A DNA stretch of 64,000 bases from Sthenelais limicola. Taxonomy: Eukaryota; Annelida; Polychaeta; Phyllodocida; Sigalionidae. Every line of letters begins with the position of its first letter. Position 1 is the stretch's first letter. A program made the position numbers and the translations under genes. Under the pieces are notes generated by a model that saw only the letters and a list, made by a program, of their open reading frames with translations, was not told where the DNA came from and ran no database searches. Shown here in pieces: positions 45,038 to 56,147 of the stretch. Location of the stretch: contig OW804094.1 of NCBI GenBank assembly GCA_942159475.1, positions 16,241,708 to 16,305,707 on the forward strand, given 5' to 3'.

Positions 45038-45187
45038 TATTGATGATGCACCTCGCACTTTCTCTCTTCTCCTTCTTCTTCTCATTAAAACTTTCTGTCT
45101 CTCGCACGTTCGCCAATCTGCCCATGCGGGTATGATGCGACTGGTCAAGTGGTGAACTCCTCTCCCGCCATTCGCATTCTTCGATAG

Positions 45188-45412
45188 GGGTCAGATCCTC
45201 AGAAAATGTACAATTGGCAGCTCTACACATTAAGGAAATTGTGCTAAATTAGGCTGAAAAATGAAGAATACCGGGTATATTTGGTACCGCATTGATTTAA
45301 AGTATCAGTTCTGTTCTGTTAAACTGCATTTTGAAGCTCATTTTTGTCTTAAATGTGAGGTATTTGAGAGGATTGGTGAAGACGAATTGTACACTTTCTG
45401 AAAATCTGACCC
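45188..45412 (+). mobile_element. MITE-A copy (A5)
   Basis: 225 bp, GGGTCAGATCCTCAG to AATCTGACCC. Confidence 0.87.
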
Positions 45413-45638
45413 ATCAGCGTCATCTTTAGCCCTCGGGGGAACTACGACCATGGTGCTATTATTTTCTCAAGACACTGAGCACTACAAGGGTGATGTGGCA
45501 ATGCAGGAGGAGTAATGATAATTATAATAACAAGGGTTCAGTAGTGTAGATGGACTGAAGTTGAGAAGTGGTACGTAATAGGGGGGTTGCCTTTGTTTGC
45601 TCTATCCTAAGTTTTTTCACACAAGCCTCTTTTGTATA

Positions 45639-45735
45639 TGTGATGTATTTCTACAAGGAAATGAGCCAAAAGTCGCAAAAATGATATTTTTCCAAATATT
45701 TTAACCACTAGTTGTCTTTGTTGGAATGTTCTCTG
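45639..45735 (-). mobile_element. MITE-B end fragment
   Basis: TGTGATGTATTTCTACAAGG...GAATGTTCTC, then broken. A short MITE-A-like GAATCAACGCAATACCAAAT follows. Confidence 0.65.
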
Positions 45736-45749
45736 AATCAACGCAATAC

Positions 45750-45850
45750 CAAATATATACAGGATAACTAACGAGTTGGTTGAAGGATTGTGAATATTCA
45801 CGATCCTTCAACCAACGAGTTAGTTATCTGATTTATTATATATGCTTTAT
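45750..45850. mobile_element. Family M foldback, 66-bp palindrome
   Basis: 45763-45828 reads GATAACTAACGAGTTGGTTG...GAATATTC... to its complement with three mismatched positions. Flanking ATACAGG and GATTTATTATATATGC are shared with 53040-53145. Confidence 0.65.
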
Positions 45851-46392
45851 ATAAGACATAACAAAGTCTATTTTGTAGAGATATTAACAAATTGTGACCT
45901 TATAAGATGCTTAATTAGGCCAGGTTTGTTTTTCTTTTGTGAATAGACCTAGTCTTATTACTATGCCCCATGCAGTTCTACCAGGAAATCGAGGAAAACA
46001 TTGAGAAAAACAGCTCACTATTCCGAAACAATTTCAGACACTTTCACAGCTTTAAATCCTCTAAAAGGGTAGGCCTCGATAATGATGAAAGGGTTTTAGT
46101 TTATTAATTCATTTGATAGATATATTACACCTCTACCTTGGTTTAAAGTTACGACGATCTGATGAGCAGGTCTGTTGTCAGTTGGCCACTGCAGGCAAAT
46201 CACTCACGAAGCTTTAAATAGCTTTAAAACCGCAGTAATACTTTAACAAAGGATAAACTTAGATGAAAGTATTTTAGTATATTTCCTTCTTTTTGATCTA
46301 ATTTCACCGTTCTACCTCCCGTTCTGTCTGCGTTGACAACTGATCGGTACAATGGCGTGATTCCCCTCAGGTGGGCCGTCACGCTGTCATAG
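45851..46392. other. No recognised feature
   Basis: No gene or shared repeat seen. Confidence 0.3.
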
Positions 46393-46751
46393 GGCCAAAT
46401 AAAAAATAGGTGTGTTTCCGATTTATCTGGCTGAAAACTAGGTAGGGGGGGGGTAATTTTTTTTTTTTTGTTAATTATTTTTGTTTGGAAACCACCTCCC
46501 AGGAACTGAGAAAAATGACTTTTTCATAACAATAGTTGTTTTGAACATGGGAAATGTGCTTTTTGACAGTTTAGGGTTAGGAAAACCCGTTTTCCTGCTT
46601 TTATAAGCTTTTTTTGTCAAAAAATCCAAAAAAACTAAGATATGATGGGGGAAAAAAATCAGGTTTGGTACATTTTTTTTAGTAGGGTAAGGTTTTTCTA
46701 GGTAGGGGGGGGGGGGGGGGGTAAATCGGAAAAACCTATTTTGTTTTGGCC
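46393..46751 (-). mobile_element. Family N MITE, copy 1, with 18-G run
   Basis: Inverted ends GGCCAAATAAAAAATAGGTG / AACCTATTTTGTTTTGGCC, TAG on both sides. G-runs of 9 and 18 lie just inside the ends. Collinear with the complement of 61275-61629. Confidence 0.75.
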
Positions 46752-46845
46752 TAGGCACCTTCGGGATGCCACTCAGAGTGTGGAGTTGTATGCACACAAC
46801 ATATACAACACTACAATACGTTGTTTCAACGGCAACGCATATATA

Positions 46846-47148
46846 TAATAAACCCAGAAATATCCAGTATTTATCATTTTTCAGCCTAGGAGTGAGTGAG
46901 CGAGATTGGTTGCTTTACGCCCTTATCAACAGATACAATATGGTTATATCAGGGGCGGGGGAGCTAAGAGGGAGGCAGTTTATGATCCTACCCACCAAAT
47001 AGAAACAGAGAAGAAGGGAGAGAGAGACAGAGAAAAAGAGACAGAAAGGCACTTTAGGGTCATACCCAGGACCGTTTTGCAGCTTAATTTACCACAATTT
47101 ACTAAATGTGTAGATCTGCCGATTGGACATTTCCAGGCAATCTGACTC
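46846..47148 (-). mobile_element. MITE-A fragment split by family D
   Basis: ATATCCAGTATTTATCATTT... before and CTTAATTTACCACAATTTAC... after the D insertion. The element's left half is missing. Confidence 0.7.
46889..47074 (+). mobile_element. Family D retroposon inside MITE-A
   Basis: Monomer starting AGTGAGTGAGCGAGATTGG. TTTTCAGCCT before and TTTTGCAGCTT after are a plausible diverged target duplication. Confidence 0.65.
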
Positions 47149-47174
47149 TAATAGATGTTGTAAACTTGTTACGT

Positions 47175-47409
47175 GGGTCAGATTTTCAAAAAGTGTACAA
47201 TTCACCTTCACCAATCCTCTCAAATAATTCACTTTTAAGATGAAAATAAAGTTCAAAATATAGTTCAACCTAACCAAACTGATTGCTAGAATCAATGCAA
47301 TGCCGAATATACTTGAATTTACCTAGTATTGACCAAATTGCAGCTTAATTTAGCAGAATTGACTAAATGTGTACAGCTGCCAATTGTACATTTTCTGAAA
47401 ATCTGACCC
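47175..47409 (-). mobile_element. MITE-A copy (A1)
   Basis: 235 bp. Flanks ACGT/ACAT differ by one. Confidence 0.88.
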
Positions 47410-47471
47410 ACATCAAGATCTGTTGCCGAGGTGTGCGGAGGATACCCTGCATCAAGTCTCACTAGTTGTCT

Positions 47472-47703
47472 GGGTCAGATCACCAGAAAATGTTCAATTA
47501 GCAACTACAAATTTAGCAAACTCTGCTAAATTCGACTGAAAAAATGATAAATACTGGGTTTATCAGGGTATATTTGGTATCAAGTTGACTCAAAGAATGT
47601 GTTTGGTTATGTTGAATTGTGTTTTGAGTCTCATTTTTGTATTAGATTCAGGTTATTTGGGAGGGTTTTTGAATGTGAGTTGTACATTTTCTGAAATTTT
47701 CCC
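47472..47703 (+). mobile_element. MITE-A copy (A3)
   Basis: GGGTCAGATCACCAG to TGAAATTTTCCCC. Confidence 0.83.
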
Positions 47704-48098
47704 CTGACTGGTGTTTCTCATGATCAGGCAGGTGTTCTAACGGTGGGTAGAACAATGCAGTGGCTTCAGAAGTTTCAGAGACAATAATTATTTGTAAATG
47801 ATTGTTATGTCTTATGCAGGGACTCCACTATGGAAAAAACGGCAAAAAACGGCTGCAACGAATTTTTTGCGACGAAATATCTAATCAAGTTAGATATTTT
47901 GCAATTGTTGGCAATAAATAAATGTGTTGCCGACAACCTATTTTACCCCTCTTCCACTGGTGATTTGTGTGCTCCTAATTTTTAGAATTTTTTAGTCATG
48001 TCGGCAACGAATTTTGCCTGTCGGCGACGTTTTTTACCTATAGTGGAGTCGCCCTATTAGGCCTTAGCTTGCTCAGTAGTTGTAATTAACCTATAATA
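47704..48098. other. No gene; inverted GGCRACG / CGACGTTTTT-type words
   Basis: GACTCCACTATGGAAAAAAC (about 47821) and its near-complement GTTTTTTACCTATAGTGGAGTC (about 48029-48050) face each other over 230 bp. They could be ends of an unassigned 230-bp MITE. Confidence 0.5.
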
Positions 48099-48439
48099 GG
48101 AGATTTGCATAGCCGCCATTTTGATTGTTGATTCACATGGAATTTGGAACTAATGGTATAATGTAAAGTTTATAGAAAACATGCCATGATCTGCATGGAA
48201 TATTTATCGGTGCTCTACTGTCAACAGCCATGTTTTATACATGTTTCGATATGATTAGTCGTCATCCTTCCCATCATGAATTTGTTTAACATAGATCATT
48301 TATACAAGCTATGATATTGTTAACAACATTCTTGCAATTTGCAATAAAAATGTTGCTTGATATTTGTATGTCAGCTTTCATTAGAATCTATCCCAGCATG
48401 CACTGTAACAGACATGCGCAGTGGCACTAGCAAATCCCC
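48099..48439 (+). mobile_element. Family I MITE, copy 4
   Basis: 341 bp, GGAGATTTGCATAGCCGCCA to TAGCAAATCCCC, TA on both sides. A partial family H-like arm (AAGGGAGGTCTCCATTGG) follows at about 48470. Confidence 0.83.
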
Positions 48440-48653
48440 TATCAAAAACCTGTCACAGTCTTGTGAGTTAAAGGGAGGTCTCCATTGGTGCGATGCAACT
48501 TGCAATAATAACCGTGCTATTAATATATTATCATATCGAATAATGAATGTTTTTTTTAAATTTTTATTCAAATGAAATTTCATTTCATTTGAATTTCATT
48601 ATAATGAAATTTTATTTCAACATTATTACATATAATGATAGGTTTGTATATAT

Positions 48654-48888
48654 GGGTCAGATTTTCAGAAAATGTACAATTGGCAGCTCTACACTTTTAG
48701 GAACTTCTGCTAATTTAGGCTGAAAAATGATAAATACCGGGTATATTTGAGTATATTTGGTATCGCATTGAATCAAAGTATCAGTTCGGTTATGTTAAAC
48801 TGCATTTTGGCGCTCATTTTCGTCTTAAATGTGGGTTATTTGAGAGGATTGGTGAAGGTGAATTGTACATTTTCTGAAAATCTTACCC
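48654..48888 (+). mobile_element. MITE-A copy (A5), TSD ATAT
   Basis: 235 bp, right end AAATCTTACCC. Confidence 0.9.
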
Positions 48889-48970
48889 ATATAGACTTAG
48901 TTATCATTTATAACACAGCAGCAAACGGATCAGACGTAACCGTCTATGAGCCTGGAACAATTTTCCACGA

Positions 48971-49205
48971 GGGTCAAATCTTCAGAAAATGTACAATTGG
49001 CCTTCATCAATCCCCTCAAATAACCCACATTTAAGACGCAAATCAGGTTCAAAATACAGTTGAACACAACCAAACAGATTTATTTAATCAATACAATACA
49101 GAATACGCTGAGATATACCTAGTATTTATCATTTTTCACTATTATTTAGTAGAATTTGCGAGATGTGTACAAGTATAGATTGTGCATTTTCTGAAAATCT
49201 GACCC
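48971..49205 (-). mobile_element. MITE-A copy (A2)
   Basis: 235 bp, GGGTCAAATCTTCAG to AATCTGACCC. Confidence 0.87.
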
Positions 49206-49473
49206 CCTATATTTATTTACAGTGAATACACTGTTCAGTTCAATAACCTACCTTGAAAGCTTGTAACAGCTACATTTCTACAGTTCCCAATATGGTCTTT
49301 TTATGGGACAACTGAAGGAACACCTGTCATTTTCATTCCACAAATTCCCTTCTAGCAAATAATAATGGCGGATGTAGCTGCTTTTGAGTTTTTAATCAAA
49401 ATATCAAGCCATACAATACCTGGTTTTGTTCCCAATGTCCACCAACGTGGAGACCATATTCTACAGCGCTTGT

Positions 49474-49708
49474 GGGCGAAGTTTCCAGAAAATGCACAAT
49501 TCACCTTCAGAAACCCTCTCAAATCACCCGAATTGAATACAAAAATGAGACTCAAATCACAATTCAACATAACCAAACACATCCTGTGAATCAAGGCAAT
49601 ACCGAAAATACTCAGATATAGCAAGTATTTATCCCTTTTCAGTCGAATTTAGCGGAATTTAATAAATGGGCAGACCTGCCAATTGTACATTTTCTTAAAA
49701 GCTGATCC
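49474..49708 (-). mobile_element. MITE-A copy (A3), TSD TTGT
   Basis: GGGCGAAGTTTCCAG to AAGCTGATCC, TTGT on both sides. Confidence 0.88.
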
Positions 49709-50279
49709 TTGTATTCATTCGAGAAACCATTGAAAGGAGTTCTTCTTGGACGAAGACTAAATACAGAAGGTGAATAGAAAAAGCTGTTGGAAAATGAAAA
49801 GCGTGACGCCATAGTTCCGTCTACCTCACATCAATCATGAGCATACGTCATAATCTCGTTGTGTTTTCTTGCCTCGTGTGACACGATAACTTTTGAATCC
49901 TTGCCGCGGGCGGAGAGAGAGGGAGAGAGGGAGAGAGGAGGGAAGGAAAGGGATGGAGAAATAGTAGAAATTAAGAGTGGATGACGGAGCCGTTGGGTGG
50001 AAATTTAAATAGGGAAAACCGAGCTCGGATGAGAAGGAAGAGGGTATAGTTTAGAACAGGATAATTCTCAGACAGCGATATTTCTTTGATGACGATGTGT
50101 GGAAGAAGGAATGCCATTAATTGCTATTAATCTCTCACCTTCAAATAAACATAACAGCTGGTTTATGACGTGTGGTTAGTTGTGCTCAGTGGAGAGATTC
50201 ATTTGTGAGACAGCTCCTCCTGTCTTATCATTAACAAGGCCATATCAGCCTGTCCCTCCGAATTCTTTACAAAGCACAT
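49709..50279. other. No gene; GA-rich patch
   Basis: GAGAGGGAGAGAG-type sequence at about 49913-49965. Confidence 0.4.
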
Positions 50280-50513
50280 GGGTCAAGTTATCAGAAAATA
50301 TACTATAACCTTCACCAATCCTCTCAAATAACCCAAATTTAAGACAAAAATGAGCTTCAAAATGTAGTTTACCAAAACAGAACTGATACTTTGAATCAAT
50401 GCAATACCAAATATATTCAGATATACCCGGTATTCATAATTTTTCAGCCTAGTTTAGCAGAATTTCCTAAATGTGTAGAGCTGCCAATTGTACATTTTCT
50501 GAAAACTTGACCC
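50280..50513 (-). mobile_element. MITE-A copy (A5), TSD ACAT
   Basis: GGGTCAAGTTATCAG to GAAAACTTGACCC. Confidence 0.9.
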
Positions 50514-50621
50514 ACATAGGCGTCCAGCCATATCAGGGTGGCCGAGGATGGCCTGCCTATAATTTTACCAAAACAACAGGCCATTCCCTCCCCCATTTTA
50601 ACTTATCCTGTTCTAAACTAT

Positions 50622-50890
50622 AAAGAGGAGGGAGGGGTGAATAGGGAGAGTGAGAGCAGGAAGACAGAGATTATTTGATAGAGGAGACATAGAGGAAGAG
50701 GAAGACAGATGGAGAGTAATAGTTGTAGTTAGAGGCAGATAGAGAGAGAGGGAAGAAGGGAAGGAGAGGGGAAGAGATTGAGAGAGGGGTGGGGAGAGAG
50801 GTAAGAAGGGAGGGAGAGGGACAGAGATAGAAAGAGAGGTGGGTAGAGGGGGAAGAAGGGAGGGAGAGAAGCAGAGATAGACGGAATAAC
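50622..50890. repeat. GA-rich low-complexity tract
   Basis: Imperfect repeats of about 60 bp built on GAAGAAGGGAGGGAGAG and GAGATAGA. Frames here are compositional. Confidence 0.8.
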
Positions 50891-50911
50891 TAGAGGAAGC
50901 AGGGAATATTT

Positions 50912-51144
50912 GAGTCAAATCCCCAGAAAATGTACAATTCTCCTTCAGCAATCTTCTCAAATAATCCAAATTTAAGACAAAATGAAGTTAAAAAAACAGT
51001 TCAACATAAAGGAACTGATATTATGATTAATCACAATACCAAATATAATCAAATATACCCAATATTTATCCTTTTTATCCTAATTTAGCAGAATCTGATC
51101 GACGTGAATTACTGTCAATTGTACATATTTTGACGGTCTGACCC
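50912..51144 (-). mobile_element. MITE-A copy (A5)
   Basis: GAGTCAAATCCCCAG to GACGGTCTGACCC. Confidence 0.83.
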
Positions 51145-51355
51145 ATATAAAAGGAGATGGACAAGGCACAGAGGTGTGTGTGTGTGTGGTGGTGGGGGGG
51201 GGGCATAGAGCAAGCCAGAGAGATAAAGAAAAAAGAATATCGTGAGAGAAGAGAGGGAAGAGAGAGGGAGAGAGAAAGCAAGACACTCGGAGAACAATTA
51301 AGGGGGACAGAGAGAGGGTTTAAGAGGGAGTATAGAAAGTGTTTCCACAATATAT
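51145..51355. repeat. GT and GA simple-sequence stretch
   Basis: (GT)n with a ten-base G run at about 51173-51204, then GAGAGA-rich sequence to 51320. Confidence 0.75.
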
Positions 51356-51591
51356 GTGTCAGAACTTCAGAAAGTGTACAATTCGCCTTCACAAATTCTC
51401 TCAAATAACTCACAATTAAGACACAAATAAGCTTCAAAATTCAGTTTAACATAACAAAACAGACACTATAAATCAACACGACACCAAATATACTCAGACA
51501 TACCCGGTATTCAAAATTTGTCAGCCTAATTTAGCAAAATTTCCTTAATTTGTAGAGCTGCCAATTGTACATTTTTCGAATAATCTGACCC
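51356..51591 (-). mobile_element. MITE-A copy (A5), TSD ATAT
   Basis: GTGTCAGAACTTCAG to AATAATCTGACCC. Confidence 0.87.
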
Positions 51592-51738
51592 ATATGTGTC
51601 ACCCCGCCTCGACTACCTGTGCAGGATTAGCTACACTGAGACCTCGGGCATGCGCACTAGCCGCCTACATCGGTTTTCCATTACCTTGCCATAGTTGTGG
51701 TATGTTCAGTGTGGAGGCAGGGTGGTAGTGGGAATAAT

Positions 51739-51782
51739 GGGGGAAGGGGGGAAGCAGGGGAAAATGGGGGAAGGTGCAGGGG
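51739..51782 (+). promoter_or_regulatory. G-quadruplex-capable G-tract
   Basis: Five runs of four to six G separated by loops of two to eight bases. Predicted from pattern only. Confidence 0.5.
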
Positions 51783-51826
51783 ATTGGGAAGAAGGTGCTT
51801 GCTCTAGGCCCAAGCCTGCCACATGT

Positions 51827-52051
51827 GGGTCAGATTTTCAGAAAGTGTACAATTTGTCTTCACCAATCCTCTCAAATAACTCACATTTAAGCAAAAAATG
51901 AGCTTCAAAATGCAGTTTAACATAACAGAACTGATACTTTAAATCAATGCGCTACCAAATGTACTCGGTATTCTTCATTTTTCAGTCTAATAAAGCAGAA
52001 TTTCCTAATTGCGTAGAGCTGCCAATTGTACATTTTCTGAAAATCTGACCC
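51827..52051 (-). mobile_element. MITE-A copy (A5), TSD ATGT
   Basis: 225 bp with perfect ATGT flanks. Confidence 0.9.
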
Positions 52052-52075
52052 ATGTTAACATCCATCTGTATATCT

Positions 52076-52472
52076 GGGTGAAATCGCAAGATAATATACA
52101 ATTCCCCTTCCCCAATACCCCCAAATAATCCTTTTTAAAGATTGTATTTCCCCTGGGTGAAACACCTCCAATGATAGTAGGATGTTTTGGCGGAACCCAG
52201 CTTGTGGGAACATATATTTACATAACAGGCAGAAAGATTATGTACAACAATCAATATTTTGATTTGATTTGATTTTGATTTGATTGTGATAATCCAAATT
52301 TAAGACAAAGATAATGTTCAAAATTCGTTCTAACATGACCAAACAGATTGTTTGAATCAAGGCCATTTTAAATGTACTCACATATATATCTAGTATTCAG
52401 TCTAGTCTAGTTTAACAAAAAAATACTTAATATGTAGATCTGCCGATTGTACCTTTTCTGAAGATCTGGCCC
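52076..52472 (-). mobile_element. MITE-A copy (A7) split by a retroposon
   Basis: GGGTGAAATCGCAAG to AGATCTGGCCC. Interrupted at 52132-52288. Confidence 0.82.
52125..52295 (+). mobile_element. 157-bp retroposon with (TTTGA)n tail, 7-bp TSD
   Basis: ATAATCC flanks the insert (52132-52288) on both sides. The tail is TTTGATTTGATTTGATTTTGA. Family unknown. Confidence 0.65.
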
Positions 52473-52614
52473 ATAGTATACTAGATTCATAATTTAAAAT
52501 TAAAATTTGAACCATATATGGCTGGATTTGTGGTTGTATGTATTTGTCTTTTTTTCTGATTTGGTGAATTATGAATATTGGTTATTCTTATTGTTGGTTC
52601 TACATTCAACATAT

Positions 52615-52849
52615 GGGACAGATTTTCAGAAAATGTACAATTGGCAGCTCCTCACATTTAGGAAATTCTTCTTAATTTGGCTGAGAAATGAAGAATAGCG
52701 GGTATATCTGAGTATATTTGGTATCACATTGGTTCAAAGTATCAATTCTGTTATGTTAAACTGCATTTTGAAGCTTATTTCTGTCTTTAATGTGGGTTAT
52801 TTGAGAGGATTGGTGAAGGCGAATTGTACATTTTCTGAAAATCTGACCC
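52615..52849 (+). mobile_element. MITE-A copy (A5), TSD ATAT
   Basis: 235 bp, GGGACAGATTTTCAG to AATCTGACCC. Confidence 0.9.
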
Positions 52850-53034
52850 ATATACCGAGCAGCTGCTACCCCGTCTTCTCTGTCACTTGAATCCATGGTA
52901 GCTCACAGGGTAACGACTGGCTTTCATCACATCTGACAACTCAACCTATGAATATAGTCTTATTATTATATCAGAAAATATATCAACAAATAGTTTCATA
53001 CCACCAATGTTGAGATTCATCATTCTATCTAAGA

Positions 53035-53145
53035 TTCGTATATAATACAGGCTAACTAACAAGTTGATCGAGAGGAGCGGGAATATTGCAACTCAAACCA
53101 ACGACTGAAAATAAAAGATTTATTATACATGCTTTCAATCATGGA
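53035..53145 (+). mobile_element. Family M element, copy 2
   Basis: ATACAGGCTAACTAACAAGT...GGAATATTGC...GATTTATTATACATGC matches the arms and flanks at 45750-45850, without the perfect foldback. Confidence 0.5.
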
Positions 53146-53174
53146 AATAGACTAAAAATCGAGTAATGAATTTT

Positions 53175-53648
53175 TGTTTTTGTTTTTAAAAGGTTTTATT
53201 CAACATATCCTGCCGACTAGGCTCATACAATTCTAATCAACGTTCAATTATCGTTTCCTTCTTTATTTTATATTTTTTTTTGTATTTTCGGTTTTCTCTT
53301 TCATCACGTCCCTCCTGGACTAACAGGTTTCATACGAAGCTTACAATTATTATGGAGATATTAAATCACAATCATAACTCATCAAGTGTTACATCATATA
53401 TCCTCTGTCTCTGCGATTTTACACCTGTTATTCCTCCAGTTCACATATGAGTTGATTCCAGAAATTTGTGTTCTTCTTCCCTTTACCTTGAGCAACATTA
53501 TTATACTCCAAGATCCTAAGATGCATTTTAGCTTCGTTGACAAAGGCTTTAAAAACCATTACATTTTCATGGAATATTCTCTGTCTGTATATATACCACT
53601 TTAGTGCAGTAAACAACCAATTAATAAAATCTCTTTGAGGACTCTTAC
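53175..53648 (-). mobile_element. 5'-truncated L1-like LINE, 16-bp TSD
   Basis: TCGAGTAATGAATTTT lies at 53159-53174 and 53649-53664. Read on the minus strand, it encodes an ORF2 C-terminal piece (FTALKWYIYRQRIFHENVMV) and ends GAATAAAACC plus an A/T-rich tail, as in the plus-strand copy at 27734. Confidence 0.82.
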
Positions 53649-53834
53649 TCGAGTAATGAATTTTAATTTCACCGGTTATCTTAGTTAAAAAACAGATTGG
53701 TTGCCATGAAAAACCCCACGTAAATCACTAGTGAAATACGTTAACAGAGCTAACTGGCTTATGTCAATCTGTCATGTGAACCCATGGTCGTTTATACATA
53801 GCTACTACTGGCTACTATATCCTCATCTATAAAT

Positions 53835-54189
53835 GGGTCAGTTTTTTAGAAAATGTACAATTGGCAGCTCTATACATTTAGTAAATTCTGCAAAATTAGG
53901 CTACAATTTGGTCAATACTTGGTATTCGGCATTGCATTGATTCCAGCAATCTGTTTGGCTAGGTTGAACTGTATTTTGAAAAAAGAATTCGTCTGAAATT
54001 TGGATTATTGCAGAAAATTGGTGAAGGTGAATTGTACATTTTCTGAGAATCTGACCCGTGTATCTCCACGAAATATCTTGATCTGTTTGGCTAGGTTGAA
54101 CTGTATTTTGAACTTTATTATCGTCTGAAATTTGGGTTATTTGAGAAGATTGGCGAAGTTGAATTGTACATTTTCTGAAAATCTGACCC
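53835..54189 (+). mobile_element. MITE-A copy (A1) with repeated right half, TSD AAAT
   Basis: After a first right end at 54057 the block from TCTGTTTGGCTAGG to CTGACCC is repeated to 54189. AAAT flanks the whole 355-bp unit, so the duplication belongs to one insertion. Confidence 0.82.
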
Positions 54190-54469
54190 AAATACATTGG
54201 TTGTAAAACAGGTACAACTGGTCCACATGATTACATATTTCAGCAATGTGACCTTCAGGTAAATGGGGAAAATATTATGGGCATGAAAATAATATGTTTC
54301 TTAGATCAAAACTTGTTAAGAATGCAGTTTAAACCTCGTCCTACAGACCTCTCAGATTCCTCATAACCTCCCCCTCCCTCCCCCTGTCCTCATCCGCCCC
54401 CCCCCCCCCTGTCCTCATCACCCGTTCTGCCCTAAGGAATTCCTACCATCATCCTGCTGCCTATATAAT
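54190..54469. other. No gene; C-rich patch
   Basis: CCCCCTCCC and a twelve-base C run at about 54397-54408. Confidence 0.4.
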
Positions 54470-54704
54470 GGGTCAGATTTTCAGAAAATATACAATTGGC
54501 AGCTCTATACATTTATATATTCTGATAAATTAAGCTGAAAAATAATGAGTACCGAGTATATCTGAGTATATTTAGTTTTGTGTTGGTTTAATATATCTGT
54601 TTTACGATGCTAAACAGTATTTTGATCCTTATTTTAGTCTTAAATATGGGTTATTTGAGATAATTGGTGAAGGCGAATTGTACATTTTCTGGAAAATCAG
54701 ACCC
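54470..54704 (+). mobile_element. MITE-A copy (A5-like)
   Basis: 235 bp, GGGTCAGATTTTCAG to GGAAAATCAGACCC. Confidence 0.85.
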
Positions 54705-55079
54705 ATATTGTCACTATTGTCTTGCTCCCTCCGCCCTACCCCTGCCTCCATCATCCAACGCCCCCTAGGTAATGTACCAGGTACTACCCACCCTCCATTG
54801 TGTCATACCTACCAGCGTCCGCACCTTTTTATTCTCACTACGCATGCGCATTAACCTACTCTCCCAGCCTCGCTTTCGATATGTAGAATTTAGTGGAGCA
54901 CATTTCTACATTGACCTCTCTTCAACTCCACGTCCGTCTCTGTCTCCATCCCTCTGCCCTCTCTCCCTTAATCCCCCTGCCCTCTCTCCTCCCTTTCTCT
55001 CTCTTTCTTTTTGCTATGGCTGTGTCTTTCGTCCGTATATTGTATATTTCGTCCCCTTGCTACATCTTATTCGATACTT
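54705..55079. other. No gene; CT-rich patch
   Basis: C/T-rich at 54910-55015. A 107-codon frame here looks compositional. Confidence 0.35.
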
Positions 55080-55221
55080 GGGTGAGATCGTCTGAAAATG
55101 TACTATTCACCTTCACCAATCCGTTCAAATAACCCAAATTTAAGTGAAAAGTAACCTTCTAAATGCAGTTTAACACATTGGAGGAGATATTTGTAATCAA
55201 CATAATGCCAAATACACTCTG

Positions 55222-55470
55222 AATTAGATTTAGATTTAGATTTAGAAAACATTTTTATTGACCAAAGATCACTATTGAAGAAGTGAAGGTGAGGTGACGG
55301 GAGGTTTTCGGTCTCTTCTTTGAATTTTACAATGTGGTATAGGCAAGAAACAGTACCAACTCAGTCACAGACTGCTAGTTGGCTTCTTGCAATAGTTTAC
55401 AGTTTAATAAAAACAAATTCTTGTTGACAATATGGCTTATATTTCGGTTTTGCGACTCGCTTAGTGGTAT
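55222..55470 (-). mobile_element. Retroposon-like insert with (TTTAGA)n
   Basis: GATTTAGATTTAGATTTAGA leads into AAAACATTTTTATTGACC, which looks like an antisense 3' tail. Family not recognised. Confidence 0.4.
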
Positions 55471-55490
55471 AGGTATCTATAAACACATTA

Positions 55491-55626
55491 TTTCTGTCTC
55501 TTTTTCTCTGTCACTTTCTTCCTTCTTCTCTATGTCTATTTCCTGGGTAAGATCATAAACTGCCTCTCTCTCAGATCTCCCGCCCTTGATATCACCTTCA
55601 ATGTGTTGATACTCACTCACTCACTA
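55491..55626 (-). mobile_element. Family D retroposon, copy 3
   Basis: Reverse complement of the D unit. The TTGGTTGCTTTACG segment behind GTGAGTGAG is deleted. Confidence 0.65.
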
Positions 55627-55949
55627 CCCATTATTTCAGATTCCCAAATCTGTTGAGCTGCCGATTGTACATTTTCTGAAAATCTGACCCACTAAGAGCC
55701 ACTGGAGGATTTGTTGCATGTGAACATTGGCTGCCATTTTGTTGCAACTTTTCTTTCTCTTCTTCCTCCTTTTCTCTCACTCCCTTATATCAATTGCATT
55801 TTAATTCTGAATCTTATAGTCACATCTACACCCTTTCTGCACCCTTTATGTAAATTCATGCTGTACTGCTTGATTACACATGATGTGAACAGTCACGCTG
55901 TATCGCTCGACTGTGCCTGGTTCCTTAATTTTTAGTCGTTCCACTTCTA

Positions 55950-56147
55950 AGTCAACTTTTAGTTAGTTATAGCCTGTCTTCTAGTCTCTAAATTCTGGTA
56001 ACTACTGGAAGAAATGGTACCCAGCTGTACCATAAAAGTATGTCGACCATTTTGTCTTTTTTTGATTCATTCAACTGTACTTACTCCTGTACTCTTGATC
56101 TCGACAAATAAAAAACTCCTTATCTTATCTTATCTTATCTACTCAGA
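55950..56147 (+). mobile_element. Family L retroposon 3' end, uninterrupted copy
   Basis: GAAATGGTACCCAGCTGTAC...GTATGTCGACCATTTTGTC...AATAAAAAACTCC then (CTTAT)n. Confidence 0.65.

Larger units (their letters stand above)
55080..55690 (-). mobile_element. MITE-A copy (A6) with nested insertions
   Basis: GGGTGAGATCGTCTG...CCAAATACACTCTGAA, then 55222-55627 of foreign sequence, then GAGCTGCCGATTGTAC...CTGACCC. Confidence 0.78.

Noticed and set aside
48747..49034. Recurrent peptides such as GYLRGLVKVNCTFSENLTHI in many frames
   Set aside because: They are translations of the MITE-A right half and recur because the DNA is repeated. Element length is not a multiple of three and copies are disrupted, so no protein is supported.
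50613..51437. Leu/Ser/Pro-rich minus-strand frames of 60-120 codons
   Set aside because: These are translations of GA/CT simple sequence and adjacent MITE-A copies.
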